Below the pieces are notes generated by a model. That model was not told where the DNA came from, did no database searches, and saw only the letters and a list, made by a program, of their open reading frames with translations. The position numbers were made by a program, and so were the translations under genes. Positions 1-9,158 of a stretch of DNA of 64,000 bases are shown here, one piece after another (the stretch's first letter is position 1; each line of letters begins with the position of its first letter). The stretch is from Granulosicoccus sp045110475 (lineage in GTDB: Bacteria; Pseudomonadota; Gammaproteobacteria; Granulosicoccales; Granulosicoccaceae). The stretch is from assembly GCA_045110475.1 (NCBI GenBank), contig JBGCGC010000080.1:1-64000 (forward strand), in the 5' to 3' direction.

Positions 1-141
1 CCTAATTCTCACTTGTCCCCTGCACCTGTAGGAAATTTCACTCACTCGGAAATACAGTCTGTATTCCGCTCGCTCGCGAAATTCCCTACAGGCACAGGGT
101 CCTGCGCGATAATCAGACGTTTCATGAATAGTCCAGGCTAG
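1..141. repeat. 166-bp CTAG-bounded palindromic repeat, copy 1 (left end outside window)
   Basis: This is the right-hand 141 nt of a 166-bp element seen complete at 54827-54992. The two align without gaps and I count 5 differences over 141 nt. The right end reads TTTCATGAATAGTCCAGGCTAG, ending at the CTAG of 138-141. The visible part folds on itself: the segment around 26-50 (CCTGTAGGAAATTTC) pairs with 77-94 (GAAATTCCCTACAGG), with the symmetry centre near position 58. It lies about 100 nt upstream of kdsB. It resembles ERIC- or MITE-type non-coding repeats in form; I do not recognise the family. Confidence 0.85.
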
Positions 142-246
142 CTAAGGTAATTAGTGGATAAATTACCCAACGACTATACTGCACCGATGGGCTGTCAGTA
201 GCCTGAGCATCTCTTGCTGACCGGCAGGAGAGCAAGAGAATCCGCC

Positions 247-1035
247 ATGCCAGACCAACCCTATACCATCGTCATACCCGCAAGGTATGCTTCCAATCGA
301 TTCCCGGGCAAGCCGCTGCATCCCCTTAACGGCCTGCCGATGATTCTGCATACGGCACAGCGCGCTGCGGAATCCTCGGCTGAAAAGGTGGTAGTGGCCA
401 CTGACGATGAACGTATAGCGCAGGTGTGTCTGCAAGAGGGTCTGGACGTTGAAATGACCAGCGCCGATCATCCCAGTGGTACCGACCGGATTGCCGAGGT
501 TGCAGCGCGGCGTGAATGGGACGCTGAGCGGGTGATCGTCGGATTGCAAGGAGATGAACCTGCGACTCCTGCCAGACATCTGGATTTGCTGGCCGCCAAT
601 CTGTTAACCAATCCGGCAGCGGATATGGCCACGCTGTGCATGCGAATCGAGACGGTCGAAGACTACAACGATCCCAATCGTGTCAAGGTGGTGCGTGATC
701 ATCATGATATGGCGATGTACTTTAGCCGTGCATCGATTCCAGCGCAGCGCGATTCTTTGTTGGCAGGTAAATCGCTGGATGAGAGTAGCATGCCAGCTTC
801 ATGGCTACACATCGGCATGTACGCTTACCGTTGTAGATATCTCATGCATTATCAGCAGCTGAAACCTTGCCCCTTAGAGCATGAAGAACATCTTGAACAG
901 CTCAGAGTACTTTTTCACGGCGGTCGTATTCATGTCGGCAGTGTTCAGAGCAGCCCTGCCAGAGGCGTTGACAGTCCTGCTGATGTTCCAGTGCTGGAGG
1001 CGGTGTTGTCACGCGTTACTCAGAAGTCGCGCTGA
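247..1035 (+). CDS. kdsB: 3-deoxy-manno-octulosonate cytidylyltransferase (CMP-Kdo synthetase)
   Basis: KdsB activates Kdo with CTP to CMP-Kdo in the cytoplasm, for transfer to lipid A in LPS core synthesis. Family signatures are visible: PARYASNRFPGKPL near residues 11-24 (nucleotide-binding loop), HPSGTDR at 75-81, LQGDEP at 100-105, EHLEQLR in the C-terminal third and GVDSPADV near the end. From the ATG at 247 the protein is 262 aa, close to the usual length of about 250. An in-frame ATG at 214 would add 11 residues that the family lacks, so 247 is preferred. The ribosome-binding site is ambiguous (AGGAGA about 14 nt upstream). No LPS genes adjoin it here; it stands alone before the oxidase operon. 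Confidence 0.95.
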   Translation: MPDQPYTIVIPARYASNRFPGKPLHPLNGLPMILHTAQRAAESSAEKVVVATDDERIAQVCLQEGLDVEMTSADHPSGTDRIAEVAARREWDAERVIVGLQGDEPATPARHLDLLAANLLTNPAADMATLCMRIETVEDYNDPNRVKVVRDHHDMAMYFSRASIPAQRDSLLAGKSLDESSMPASWLHIGMYAYRCRYLMHYQQLKPCPLEHEEHLEQLRVLFHGGRIHVGSVQSSPARGVDSPADVPVLEAVLSRVTQKSR

Positions 1036-1054
1036 GACAGTGTAAATTCTACAA

Positions 1055-1108
1055 GACACACAATGTGTCACTTTTAGTTGACAGAAGTGCTGGGCTCTGA
1101 GATATAGT
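1055..1108 (+). promoter_or_regulatory. Candidate promoter with upstream dyad for the cbb3 operon
   Basis: A perfect 6-bp inverted repeat, GACACA-CAA-TGTGTC, spans 1055-1069. It is followed by TTGACA (1078-1083) and TATAGT (1103-1108), spaced 19 nt apart, 38 nt before the subunit I start. The -35 box is consensus and the spacing is slightly long. The dyad could be an operator or the remnant of a kdsB terminator. I looked for an FNR box (TTGAT-N4-ATCAA), which often controls cbb3 genes, and did not find one here. Confidence 0.4.
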
Positions 1109-1145
1109 ACCTCGGTCAGCATGTGCTGGCGGACGAGTAAACTCT

Positions 1146-2807
1146 ATGACACCAGCAATTGCCTTCCTTCTGGCGATGACGTTTCTTATTTCGATTGGCG
1201 GCATATTCCTGATGGTTTGGGGCCTTGCCAACGATCAATGGGGAGACGGTGAAGAAGCATCGAAGGTGATCTTCGCTGAAGGAGAGCTTGGCCGTGGCGA
1301 AGATCCTGCTGATACTGGTGTGCAGCGAAAAGACCTGCAGAAGGCGGTGGAGCAGGGCACGCTGGATATCGATGAAGAGGAGCTGGCCGAGCGCCGCATT
1401 CTTGATCGTTCCGGTAATCGGCCGGTGTTGTGGTGGCTGGCATCGTCCATAGCCTGGTTGTTGCTGGGCTCAGTATTCGGGGTAGTGGCTTCACTGAAGC
1501 TGCATTTGCCTGACTGGCTGATTGGCGATGCTGTTCTGACCTTTGGTCGGGTAAGACCTGCACACCTGAATGTGGTCGCTTACGGTTGGGCGTCGATGGC
1601 TGGCGTCGGTGTAGGCATCTGGCTTGTGCCACGCCTGTTCAAGACTCCGCTTATCGGTGGAGGGTTCGCGACAGTGGGTGCCATTTTGTGGAATATCGGC
1701 ATGTTTGGCGGAACCGTTGCCGTGCTTGCGGGTTTGAGTGAAGGGCTTGAATGGCTGGAATTTCCCTGGCAGGCGGATGTTTTTCTGGTCGTTGGGGGGG
1801 CATTGGCAGCGGTGCCATTGCTAATGACGGTTGTTCGGCGACGTGTACATCATCTGTATGTAAGTGCCTGGTATCTGATCGGTGCACTCGTGTGGTTTCC
1901 GATGCTCTTGATCACGGCCAAACTGCCGCTGTTCATCGGTACTGAGCAAGCCATCATGAACTGGTGGTTTGCCCACAATGTACTGGGTTTGTGGATGACA
2001 CCACTAGGACTTGCCGCCGCCTACTACTTCATTGCAAAAATCACCGGCTCACCCATTTATTCCTATACCTTGTCGCTGATCGGTTTCTGGGCGTTGGCCC
2101 TTTTTTACAGTCAGGTCGGGGTTCACCACCTGATTGGCGGCCCGGTACCGACATGGTTGACTACCCTGTCCATTGTTACCAGCGTGATGATGGTCATACC
2201 GGTGGTCGCAGTTGCCATCAATCATCATATGACAGTACTGCCCAAGTGGCGCATGGTGTTGACCTCACCCACACTGCGTTTCGTGGTGGCCGGCGCCATG
2301 ATGTACACCTTTGCTTCCATTCAGGGCTCCATCGAGGCCTTGCGTGAGGTCAACGCGGTCACGCATTTCACTCACTACACGGTCGCACATGCTCATATGG
2401 GTGTTTACGGATTCTTCTCGTTTGTACTCTTCGGTTCCATCTACTTCATTTTGCCGAGGCTTGTTGCCTGGGAATGGCCACATAACTGGGCCATCGAATT
2501 GCACTTCTGGCTGGTGTTTCTGGGCTTTGGTATCTATTTCTGGCCGCTGACCATCGGCGGCTGGTTGCAGGGTACCGCGATGCTGGATGCTACAAAGCCG
2601 TTCATGGATTCAGTGCTGCTGACCCTGCCTTACCTGAAGGCGCGCTCGGTAGGCGGGATATTAATGACGTTTGGCCATCTCGTTTTTGCCAGTCATTTTA
2701 TTCTGGTGATGAGGCGTATGGGCCCTGTCAGTGAACTCCCACCCAGACTCATGCAAGGATTCATGAAAGACGAGCCATCCAGTTCGGCATCGGGAGCAAG
2801 CTCATGA
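1146..2807 (+). CDS. ccoN: cbb3-type cytochrome c oxidase subunit I with CcoS-like N-terminal extension
   Basis: Catalytic heme-copper subunit that reduces O2 at the inner membrane. Ligands can be placed by family pattern: H140 in RVRPAH and H416 (low-spin heme b), H414 (heme b3), CuB ligands H277 (AHNVLG) and H327/H328, and Y321, six residues before H327 as in the cross-linked Tyr of cbb3 enzymes. The 553 aa are longer than the usual ~475. The first ~60 residues form one membrane helix (5-27) followed by WGLANDQWGDGEEASKVIF, which resembles the whole of CcoS, the small cbb3 assembly protein. An acidic linker (60-85) joins it to the first canonical CcoN helix at about 95. The sequence diverges from typical proteobacterial CcoN but keeps all metal ligands, so I favour an active oxidase. 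It overlaps ccoO by 4 nt. Confidence 0.9.
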   Translation: MTPAIAFLLAMTFLISIGGIFLMVWGLANDQWGDGEEASKVIFAEGELGRGEDPADTGVQRKDLQKAVEQGTLDIDEEELAERRILDRSGNRPVLWWLASSIAWLLLGSVFGVVASLKLHLPDWLIGDAVLTFGRVRPAHLNVVAYGWASMAGVGVGIWLVPRLFKTPLIGGGFATVGAILWNIGMFGGTVAVLAGLSEGLEWLEFPWQADVFLVVGGALAAVPLLMTVVRRRVHHLYVSAWYLIGALVWFPMLLITAKLPLFIGTEQAIMNWWFAHNVLGLWMTPLGLAAAYYFIAKITGSPIYSYTLSLIGFWALALFYSQVGVHHLIGGPVPTWLTTLSIVTSVMMVIPVVAVAINHHMTVLPKWRMVLTSPTLRFVVAGAMMYTFASIQGSIEALREVNAVTHFTHYTVAHAHMGVYGFFSFVLFGSIYFILPRLVAWEWPHNWAIELHFWLVFLGFGIYFWPLTIGGWLQGTAMLDATKPFMDSVLLTLPYLKARSVGGILMTFGHLVFASHFILVMRRMGPVSELPPRLMQGFMKDEPSSSASGASS

Positions 2808-3484
2808 CACGCGCACTGGGTATCATTGCAGGAACAGCGCTCATTCTGTTGTATGCCACGATGCTGCTATTGATCATGCCAGCCATTCAGCTTCGTACGG
2901 GTGAAAATCCGCCAGAGGCACTCGCGCCGTACACCGAAATGCAGGCAAAAGGGCGAGCGCATTACATTTCACTGGGCTGTATCTATTGCCACAGTCAGCA
3001 GCCTCGTGATCCAGGTCTTGCACCGGATATGTCGCGCGGTTGGGGCAGGCCATCCGTGCCGTCAGACTACAGTTATGACAACCCACACTTGATGGGTACC
3101 ATGCGAACAGGGCCAGATTTATTTAACATAGGCGCAAGACAACCCAGCGTTGACTGGCATCTCACGCATCTGTACGCACCAAGGTCAGTATCACCGGGAA
3201 GTAATATGCCGGGTTATCCGTTTCTCTTTGAGGTGATAGATTTCGTACCTGAAGGTGCGGTCGCCGTTAATTTGCCCCCCGAATATCGGGTCCGAGGAGG
3301 TACGGTCATCGCAACCGAGGAAGCCATGGAGCTGGTGGAGTACCTGTTGGGGCTTGACCACACCTATCCTGCGGACGAACTTCCACCGCCTCTTGAAGCA
3401 CAGGTACAGGACACTGAAGAAGACACACTTTCGGGCAACAAGCTGGGTGATCTGGGTAACATCCTGTCGGGAGTAACGCGATGA
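2804..3484 (+). CDS. ccoO: cbb3-type oxidase subunit II, membrane-bound cytochrome c
   Basis: CcoO/FixO passes electrons from the other c-type subunit to subunit I. The 226-aa protein has one N-terminal membrane anchor (5-27) and one c-heme site, CIYCH at 59-63, in the family context LGCIYCHSQQ. SNMPGYPF (M135) supplies the likely axial methionine. The segment RGWGRPSVPSDYSYDNPHLM before it is typical of FixO. It overlaps both neighbours by 4 nt (ATGA), which implies translational coupling in a ccoN-O-P-I operon. The acidic, glycine-containing C-terminal tail after residue 195 is poorly conserved in the family. Confidence 0.93.
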   Translation: MTRALGIIAGTALILLYATMLLLIMPAIQLRTGENPPEALAPYTEMQAKGRAHYISLGCIYCHSQQPRDPGLAPDMSRGWGRPSVPSDYSYDNPHLMGTMRTGPDLFNIGARQPSVDWHLTHLYAPRSVSPGSNMPGYPFLFEVIDFVPEGAVAVNLPPEYRVRGGTVIATEEAMELVEYLLGLDHTYPADELPPPLEAQVQDTEEDTLSGNKLGDLGNILSGVTR

Positions 3485-4152
3485 GCACCGATGATCAGCG
3501 ACCCGCTGAGGATCGCTCATCCGATACCGATGGCGCTGCGGGAGCAGTCGAGTCAGGCGGATCGCAGGGTGACACTCGTGCTTATCGACGGGAACGCTAC
3601 GAGCCGGAAGAACTGAAAAATCCCTTGCCCAAATGGTACAGCCTGTTTTCGGTCGGATTTATCATCTGGGGCGCCAGTTATTTTTTCATGCAAGGTACCG
3701 TGCCTGCAGATGCCGGTGATCTGCGCACGCGCCCGCCAGCGCCGGGCAGTCTTCCTGCCGATGGAGCAACAGTCTACAACGCAAATTGTGTGGCTTGTCA
3801 TCAGGCGAACGGGCAGGGGCTTGCAGGTGCGTTTCCACCACTTGACGGCTCGGAATGGGTGCTTACCGATGCCCGTATTCCGGCGCAAATCCTGGTGCAC
3901 GGAGTGCAGGGTGAGATGATTGTCATGGGCAACACGTACAGTGGTGTGATGCCCGCCATGGCGCATTTGAGTGATGAAGAACTGGCCGCTGTTCTTAACT
4001 ACATTAGAACAGCGTGGTCCAATTCTGCATCAACCGTCGATGCCGCCTACTTTGCCGACATGCGTGAAGAGTTTGGTGAGCGCGGACCCTGGGAAGGGGG
4101 AGCGGAGCTTCGTTCGGTGCTGGGTGAGCCTGACGTCGTCACGAGCAATTGA
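3481..4152 (+). CDS. Membrane-anchored monoheme cytochrome c, CcoP-like third subunit
   Basis: By position and topology this is the third cbb3 subunit. A long cytoplasmic N-terminus (1-50, acidic) is followed by one membrane helix (52-71), then a periplasmic cytochrome c domain with CVACH at 103-107 and the downstream motif GQGLAGAFPPLDGSEWV. Canonical CcoP is about 300 aa and carries two CXXCH sites; this 223-aa protein has only one. A methionine-rich stretch (VMPAMAHLSDEELAAVLNYI) supplies the likely heme ligand and the usual C-terminal helix. Electrons would therefore enter through a shorter heme chain. I leave the symbol blank because it is not a standard diheme CcoP. Its stop overlaps the TTG start of the next gene. 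Confidence 0.85.
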   Translation: MSTDDQRPAEDRSSDTDGAAGAVESGGSQGDTRAYRRERYEPEELKNPLPKWYSLFSVGFIIWGASYFFMQGTVPADAGDLRTRPPAPGSLPADGATVYNANCVACHQANGQGLAGAFPPLDGSEWVLTDARIPAQILVHGVQGEMIVMGNTYSGVMPAMAHLSDEELAAVLNYIRTAWSNSASTVDAAYFADMREEFGERGPWEGGAELRSVLGEPDVVTSN

Positions 4153-6470
4153 GTTTGCCGGGTGCTGGTGCACCTGTTGTTATCGGCAAGTGCGAAGACG
4201 GGTTTGCACCGCGTCTGCCTGATGTTCTCGAAAGCATGTTCGCGGTTGATGACATGTTTTGTGGAGGATGTGCCGCAACCGTAGAGCGTGCGGTCAGGCG
4301 TCTACCCGGTGTTATCGATGTCAACGTCTCGTTTCTGGGTGATACCGCCACGGTGCGGCACAACCCTGCTGTCATGAGCTGTACCGAGATCAGGCAGGCC
4401 ATCACTCGACTGGGATATACCACGCGAGCCGTGGATGACAAGGTGCGAGGTTCTCAGATTGGGCGCTTTGAGCGTCAGCTTCGCATGCGTCTGGGTATTG
4501 CCATTGGTTTTGGTCTCTGGGTCATGATGGCCAGCATGGTGCGGCTTTTTATTGGTGTGCCAACCGAGACGCTCGCCTGGTCACTGGCATTGTTTTCCGG
4601 CGTTGTTTCCCTGCCTGTACTGCTGTATTCGGCAGCACCGTTTTTAAAACTTGGCTGGCTTGGTTTGCGCGAACGAGTACCGGGTATGGATTCGTTGATT
4701 CTAGTGGCGACTGTCGCGGCCGTGCTCGCATCGCTTATCACTCTGTACAACGGTGGATCGCATGTCTGGTTTGATGTTCCGGTCATGCTGGTGACCTTTC
4801 AATTGCTCGCGCGACTGGCTGACTTTGGTGCCCAGCGCAAGGCATCCAGTGCCGTGCGTGCGTTGCTTGACTTGTCACCGGTGCAGGCTCGACGCCTCAA
4901 CGATAACTTGCAGCCGGAATTCGTACCGTTGGCTGAGTTGCAGGTGGGTGAATTGATTCAGAGCCATGCGGGTGAACGAATTTGCATGGATGGTGTAATC
5001 ACTTCGGGGTCGGGCTATATCGATTGCGGGCTACTCAATGGTGAATCGGTCCCTGAATACCGGCAAATCGGTGATCAGGTCCATGCAGGGACCTTAAACG
5101 TTGACGGTGTGCTGACTTTACGCGTTGAGTCCGCATTGGGTATGCGACGAATGGATGTGCTGGCCAGCGCTGTTGGCAAACTGTTGAACAAGAAAAGCCA
5201 GTTGATGAAACTTGCCGATAACATCGCCTTCTGGTTAGTGCCAACACTGTTAAGCCTGGCGTTTTGTATTGCCTGTGCAGAACTTCTTACAGGCGCCTCG
5301 TTGGCTGGCGCACTTGAAATGTCATTGGCCGTTCTGGTAGTCAGTTGCCCTTGTGCCCTGTCGTTGGCTGTACCGTTGGTTGTATCGGTGTCAGCCGCAA
5401 GGGCGGCACGTGAAGGCATTGTGCTTCGCGACGCCAGTGCCCTGGAAAAAGCCCATCGAGTCGATACGGTATTGATAGACAAGACCGGAACACTCACTGA
5501 AGGCAAGCCGCAGATCGTTGGCGTACAGGCCAGTGGGTGTGAAAGTGCTGATGCGCTTGTAGCAATAGCTGCACAGGCGGGACAGGGCACGCACCATCCT
5601 TTGATGTCCGCCATCAAAGCCGCCGTGCCCGCCGGTTCAGTACCGGAGGGAATACTCTCGATGAGTTACCGGGAGTTTGCCGGAAAAGGCGTTGAATGCC
5701 GATCGGAAGAAGGTGTAAGCATCCTGGCAGGATCGCGTCAGTGGTTAATTGACAGTGGCGTTGATGTGGCGCAAGACAATACTGAGCTTGCAAGCCGGAT
5801 GTGCCATGCCAGTGAAGTTTGTGTGGCTGTGGATCGTCGTTGGGCGGGCTGCATTTATCTGGCTGATGAGCTACGTGCCGACGCGTGTGAGTTGGTTAAC
5901 ACGCTGCGACAACGCGGCATGAAGATCATTCTTGTCAGTGGCGACCGTTCGGATTCTGTACAGTCGGTCGCTGAAAGACTGGACATTGACTGGCAAGCAC
6001 AGACGTCGCCTGAAGACAAAGCGGCTCTGGTAGAGAGTCTGACGCAAAGCGGGCAGGTTGTTGCCTTTGTCGGTGATGGACTCAATGATGGTCCTGCGCT
6101 GGCGGCCGCAGCGGTTGGTATCGCAACTGGAAAAGCCAGCGATCTAGCGCGAAATGCTTCTGCCATGGCTGTGCTGGATGGTGGGCTGGATCGCGTGGTA
6201 GCCGCCCTGCAACTTGCCGCAAAGGCATCAAGTGTGTTGCGCAGTAATATTGCGTTTGCCCTAATCTACAATGCGTGCCTGTTGCCGGCGGCGGTATTCG
6301 GATTTGTTCACCCACTGATGGCCGTGATCGCCATGGGTTTGAGTACGTTGTCGGTTTCGCTGAACTCGCTACGAGCAGGGAGGCGTGTGCATCAACCGTT
6401 CAAGCCGCGGCGTGGAGAGGCCAGCAGAGCCAACTCCGACAACCATCAGGCACAGCCGCAGCAGGTCTGA
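4149..6470 (+). CDS. ccoI: Copper-transporting P1B-type ATPase for cbb3 assembly
   Basis: CcoI/FixI exports copper across the inner membrane for the CuB site of the cbb3 oxidase. The 773-aa protein has an N-terminal heavy-metal-associated domain with CGGC at 38-41, a membrane region, the translocation motif CPCALSLAVPL (CPC at 400-402), the phosphorylation site DKTGTLTEGK with D444, an HHPL motif in the nucleotide-binding domain, and GDGLNDGPAL from about 642. CPCALS rather than CPCALG is usual for CcoI-type pumps. The likely start is a TTG at 4149 that shares bases with the TGA of the preceding gene; the next in-frame ATG would cost part of the N-terminus. No separate ccoS follows, consistent with the extension on subunit I. 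Confidence 0.92.
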   Translation: MSLPGAGAPVVIGKCEDGFAPRLPDVLESMFAVDDMFCGGCAATVERAVRRLPGVIDVNVSFLGDTATVRHNPAVMSCTEIRQAITRLGYTTRAVDDKVRGSQIGRFERQLRMRLGIAIGFGLWVMMASMVRLFIGVPTETLAWSLALFSGVVSLPVLLYSAAPFLKLGWLGLRERVPGMDSLILVATVAAVLASLITLYNGGSHVWFDVPVMLVTFQLLARLADFGAQRKASSAVRALLDLSPVQARRLNDNLQPEFVPLAELQVGELIQSHAGERICMDGVITSGSGYIDCGLLNGESVPEYRQIGDQVHAGTLNVDGVLTLRVESALGMRRMDVLASAVGKLLNKKSQLMKLADNIAFWLVPTLLSLAFCIACAELLTGASLAGALEMSLAVLVVSCPCALSLAVPLVVSVSAARAAREGIVLRDASALEKAHRVDTVLIDKTGTLTEGKPQIVGVQASGCESADALVAIAAQAGQGTHHPLMSAIKAAVPAGSVPEGILSMSYREFAGKGVECRSEEGVSILAGSRQWLIDSGVDVAQDNTELASRMCHASEVCVAVDRRWAGCIYLADELRADACELVNTLRQRGMKIILVSGDRSDSVQSVAERLDIDWQAQTSPEDKAALVESLTQSGQVVAFVGDGLNDGPALAAAAVGIATGKASDLARNASAMAVLDGGLDRVVAALQLAAKASSVLRSNIAFALIYNACLLPAAVFGFVHPLMAVIAMGLSTLSVSLNSLRAGRRVHQPFKPRRGEASRANSDNHQAQPQQV

Positions 6471-6553
6471 CGCAAGGCGCTGCTAATTTTGCACTGGCCG
6501 CACGTACTGTCGTACCTTATACTCTGCGAACACAACAAACAAGGAATCCTGTG

Positions 6554-8143
6554 ATGCTGCATCGTACCTCCACTGGTCTGGCCATTGCTATTGCACTAGC
6601 GCTTTCTCATGTCTCAGTCGCTCATGCCAATACGCTGCGATGGGCAAGTGCTGGTGATTCACTAACGCTTGATCCGCATGCGCAAAATGAAGGCCCGACG
6701 CATACATTGGCGCACCAGATGTACGAACCTCTGCTGCAACGTGACATGGCGGGTGAAATCATCCCTGCACTGGCAACATCGTGGGCCGTCACCGATGATC
6801 CAAAAGTCTGGCGTTTCAATTTGCGCCAAGGGGTGAAGTTTCACAACGGCGCTGATTTCAACGCGGATGATGTCGTGTTCACCATCAATCGTGCACGTCA
6901 GCCGACATCAGCGATGAAAGAGCAACTGTCATCCGTTGAGGAAATAAGAAAGGTTGACGATTACACCGTGGAATTTGTAACAACGGGCCCTAATCCGCTG
7001 TTACCGAACAACATGACTAATCTGTTCATGATGGATCAGGAGTGGAGCGAGGCCAATGACGTCTCCCTGCCACAGGACATAGACAATGGCGGTGATAACT
7101 ATGCCGTGCGTAACGTTAATGGTACCGGCGCTTTCATGCTCGAATCACGCGTCATTGATGAGCGTACTGTGCTTAAGGCAAATGACAATTACTGGGGCAA
7201 AGATGAGTTTCCGCTTGAGGTCACCGAGATTGTCTACACACCCATTCAGTCAGCAGCCACACGCGTTGCTGCGCTTCTGTCAGGTGAGGTGGATTACATT
7301 CAGGATGTACCCGTACAGGATCTTGCCCGGGTTGATGAAACAGACAATCTGAAAGTGATCAAGGCCCCACAGAATCGCACCATATTCTTTGGTTTGAACA
7401 TCGGTGCTGACGATCTTGCCAATGACAATGTCGACGGTAAAAATCCGCTGGCTGACCTCAAGGTCCGACAGGCCATGAACATGGCCATCAACCGAAATGC
7501 CATCTCGCGTGTTGTCATGCGTGATCAGTCACAGCCAACCGGTGTCATCATGCCTCCGTTTGTCGATGGCTGGACCGAAGCTCTCGATGCCTTGCCAGAA
7601 GGCGACATGAGTACAGCAAAGCAGCTTATGGCTGATGCCGGATACGCCGATGGTTTTACCATTACGCTCAACTGCCCCAACGATCGCTACATCAACGATG
7701 AAGCCATCTGTCAGGCAGCAGTTGGCATGTTTGCGCAGATCGGTATCACCGTTAATCTGGATGCCAAGCCCAAAGCGCAACATTTTCCTCTGATTTCCGG
7801 CAAAACAACGGATTTCTATATGCTTGGCTGGGGCGTCCCCACGTTCGACTCCGAATACATATTCAACTTTCTGGTGCATTCGACAACGGATGATCGGGGT
7901 TCCTGGAACGCCACGGGTTATTCTAATCCCGAGGTCGATGCCATGATCGTATCGCTCGGACAGGAAACTGATCTCGAAAAACGCTCGGCGACGGTAGCGT
8001 CTATCTGGGAAGCTGTGCAGAGCGAGGTCATGTATCTGCCCATCCATCATCAGATTCTCAACTGGGGCATGAACGAAGCGATCGAATTTCCGGTGCAACC
8101 AGAAGACCAGCCGCATTTCAAATTCATGACATACGCAAACTAG
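6554..8143 (+). CDS. Peptide ABC transporter substrate-binding protein (family 5)
   Basis: Periplasmic solute-binding protein that delivers peptides or related solutes to the permeases encoded just downstream. The 529 aa begin with a signal peptide (residues 1-25, cleavage after AHA) followed by LRWASAGDSLTLDPHAQNE, the usual opening of the SBP_bac_5 family. VWRFNLRQGVKFHNGADFNADDVVFT near residues 85-110 is the family signature. The start at 6554 has AAGGA 8 nt upstream; the reading frame is open further 5' but inside the ccoI region, where it has no family similarity. The substrate (dipeptide, oligopeptide, opine or other) cannot be told from the sequence. It heads a five-gene transporter operon. 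Confidence 0.93.
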   Translation: MLHRTSTGLAIAIALALSHVSVAHANTLRWASAGDSLTLDPHAQNEGPTHTLAHQMYEPLLQRDMAGEIIPALATSWAVTDDPKVWRFNLRQGVKFHNGADFNADDVVFTINRARQPTSAMKEQLSSVEEIRKVDDYTVEFVTTGPNPLLPNNMTNLFMMDQEWSEANDVSLPQDIDNGGDNYAVRNVNGTGAFMLESRVIDERTVLKANDNYWGKDEFPLEVTEIVYTPIQSAATRVAALLSGEVDYIQDVPVQDLARVDETDNLKVIKAPQNRTIFFGLNIGADDLANDNVDGKNPLADLKVRQAMNMAINRNAISRVVMRDQSQPTGVIMPPFVDGWTEALDALPEGDMSTAKQLMADAGYADGFTITLNCPNDRYINDEAICQAAVGMFAQIGITVNLDAKPKAQHFPLISGKTTDFYMLGWGVPTFDSEYIFNFLVHSTTDDRGSWNATGYSNPEVDAMIVSLGQETDLEKRSATVASIWEAVQSEVMYLPIHHQILNWGMNEAIEFPVQPEDQPHFKFMTYAN

Positions 8144-8183
8144 ATCGCACAGTAGCGGGTCAACATCCTCCGTAGCCTGACGC

Positions 8184-9152
8184 ATGCTTGCCTACATCAT
8201 TCGACGGATATTTCAGGGCGCTATCGTTCTACTGATAGTAGGCTTCATTGCGTTCTGCATGTTTCGCTTTATGGGCGACCCGCTTGAATCTCTGCTTGGA
8301 CAAGAGGCAACAGTTCAGGACAGGATCGATCTGCGAGAGCGACTCGGCCTGAATGATTCCATTGCCGTTCAGTATGTAAGGTTTCTTGGCAACGCGATTC
8401 AGGGCGAGTTCGGCATCTCCTACAGAAACGGTGTGCCAGTGTCTGAACTTATCGGCCAGCGCTTTCCGGCAACGCTGGAACTGGCGTTGGTCTCTGCGTT
8501 ACTGGCACTGGTGTTCGGAATTCTGTTAGGGGTCTACACCGCCATACGGCGTGATGGCTGGCTAGCTAATGGCATCATGAGTCTGTCGCTAGTTGGGGTA
8601 TCGCTACCAACCTTTCTCATCGGCATCCTGCTCATCTGGGTTTTTGCTGTCGAGTTGGGTTGGCTACCGTCGTTTGGTCGAGGTGCTACCGGTACGCTGT
8701 TTGGTGTGGAGACATCACTGGCGACCGTCTCCGGCATCAAGTCCCTTATACTGCCGGCGATTACGCTGGGGCTTTATCAGATGACGCTCATCATGCGGCT
8801 GGTGAGGGCAGAGATGCTGGAGGTTCTGCGTGCCGACTATATTCGCTTTGCGCGGGCACGTGGTTTACCGGAACGCGCCATCAATTTTTCGCATGCGCTC
8901 AAAAATACCTTATTGCCGGTTATCACTGTTATCGGCTTGCAGCTGGGGCAGATCATAGCGTTTGCCATCGTTACCGAAACGGTTTTCCAGTGGCCGGGCG
9001 TGGGTCTGTTGTTTATCAATGCTGTGCAGTTTGTAGATATCCCGGTCATGACAACCTATCTGTTGCTCGTGGGTGCGTTGTTTGTCGTACTCAATTTACT
9101 GGTCGATTTGCTGTATGCCGTAATCGATCCCCGTTTGCGTGTAGAGCGATGA
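8184..9152 (+). CDS. Peptide ABC transporter permease, DppB/OppB type
   Basis: Inner-membrane permease of the peptide transporter. The 322-aa protein begins MLAYIIRRIFQGAIVLLIVG, the standard first helix of DppB/OppB proteins. It carries the cytoplasmic EAA-type loop near residues 210-235 (RADYIRFARARGLPERAI) that contacts the ATPases. I see about six hydrophobic segments. It lies 40 nt after the binding-protein gene and 6 nt before the second permease, so all belong to one transcription unit. The C-terminal VDLLYAVIDPRLR motif is typical of the family. Confidence 0.93.
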   Translation: MLAYIIRRIFQGAIVLLIVGFIAFCMFRFMGDPLESLLGQEATVQDRIDLRERLGLNDSIAVQYVRFLGNAIQGEFGISYRNGVPVSELIGQRFPATLELALVSALLALVFGILLGVYTAIRRDGWLANGIMSLSLVGVSLPTFLIGILLIWVFAVELGWLPSFGRGATGTLFGVETSLATVSGIKSLILPAITLGLYQMTLIMRLVRAEMLEVLRADYIRFARARGLPERAINFSHALKNTLLPVITVIGLQLGQIIAFAIVTETVFQWPGVGLLFINAVQFVDIPVMTTYLLLVGALFVVLNLLVDLLYAVIDPRLRVER

Positions 9153-9158
9153 TAATTC

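Noticed and set aside
1146..2807. Nitric-oxide reductase (NorB) as identity of the heme-copper subunit
   Set aside because: The protein has the cbb3 tyrosine six residues before the CuB HH pair, and the operon contains ccoO and ccoI homologues, which fits cbb3 rather than NorB.
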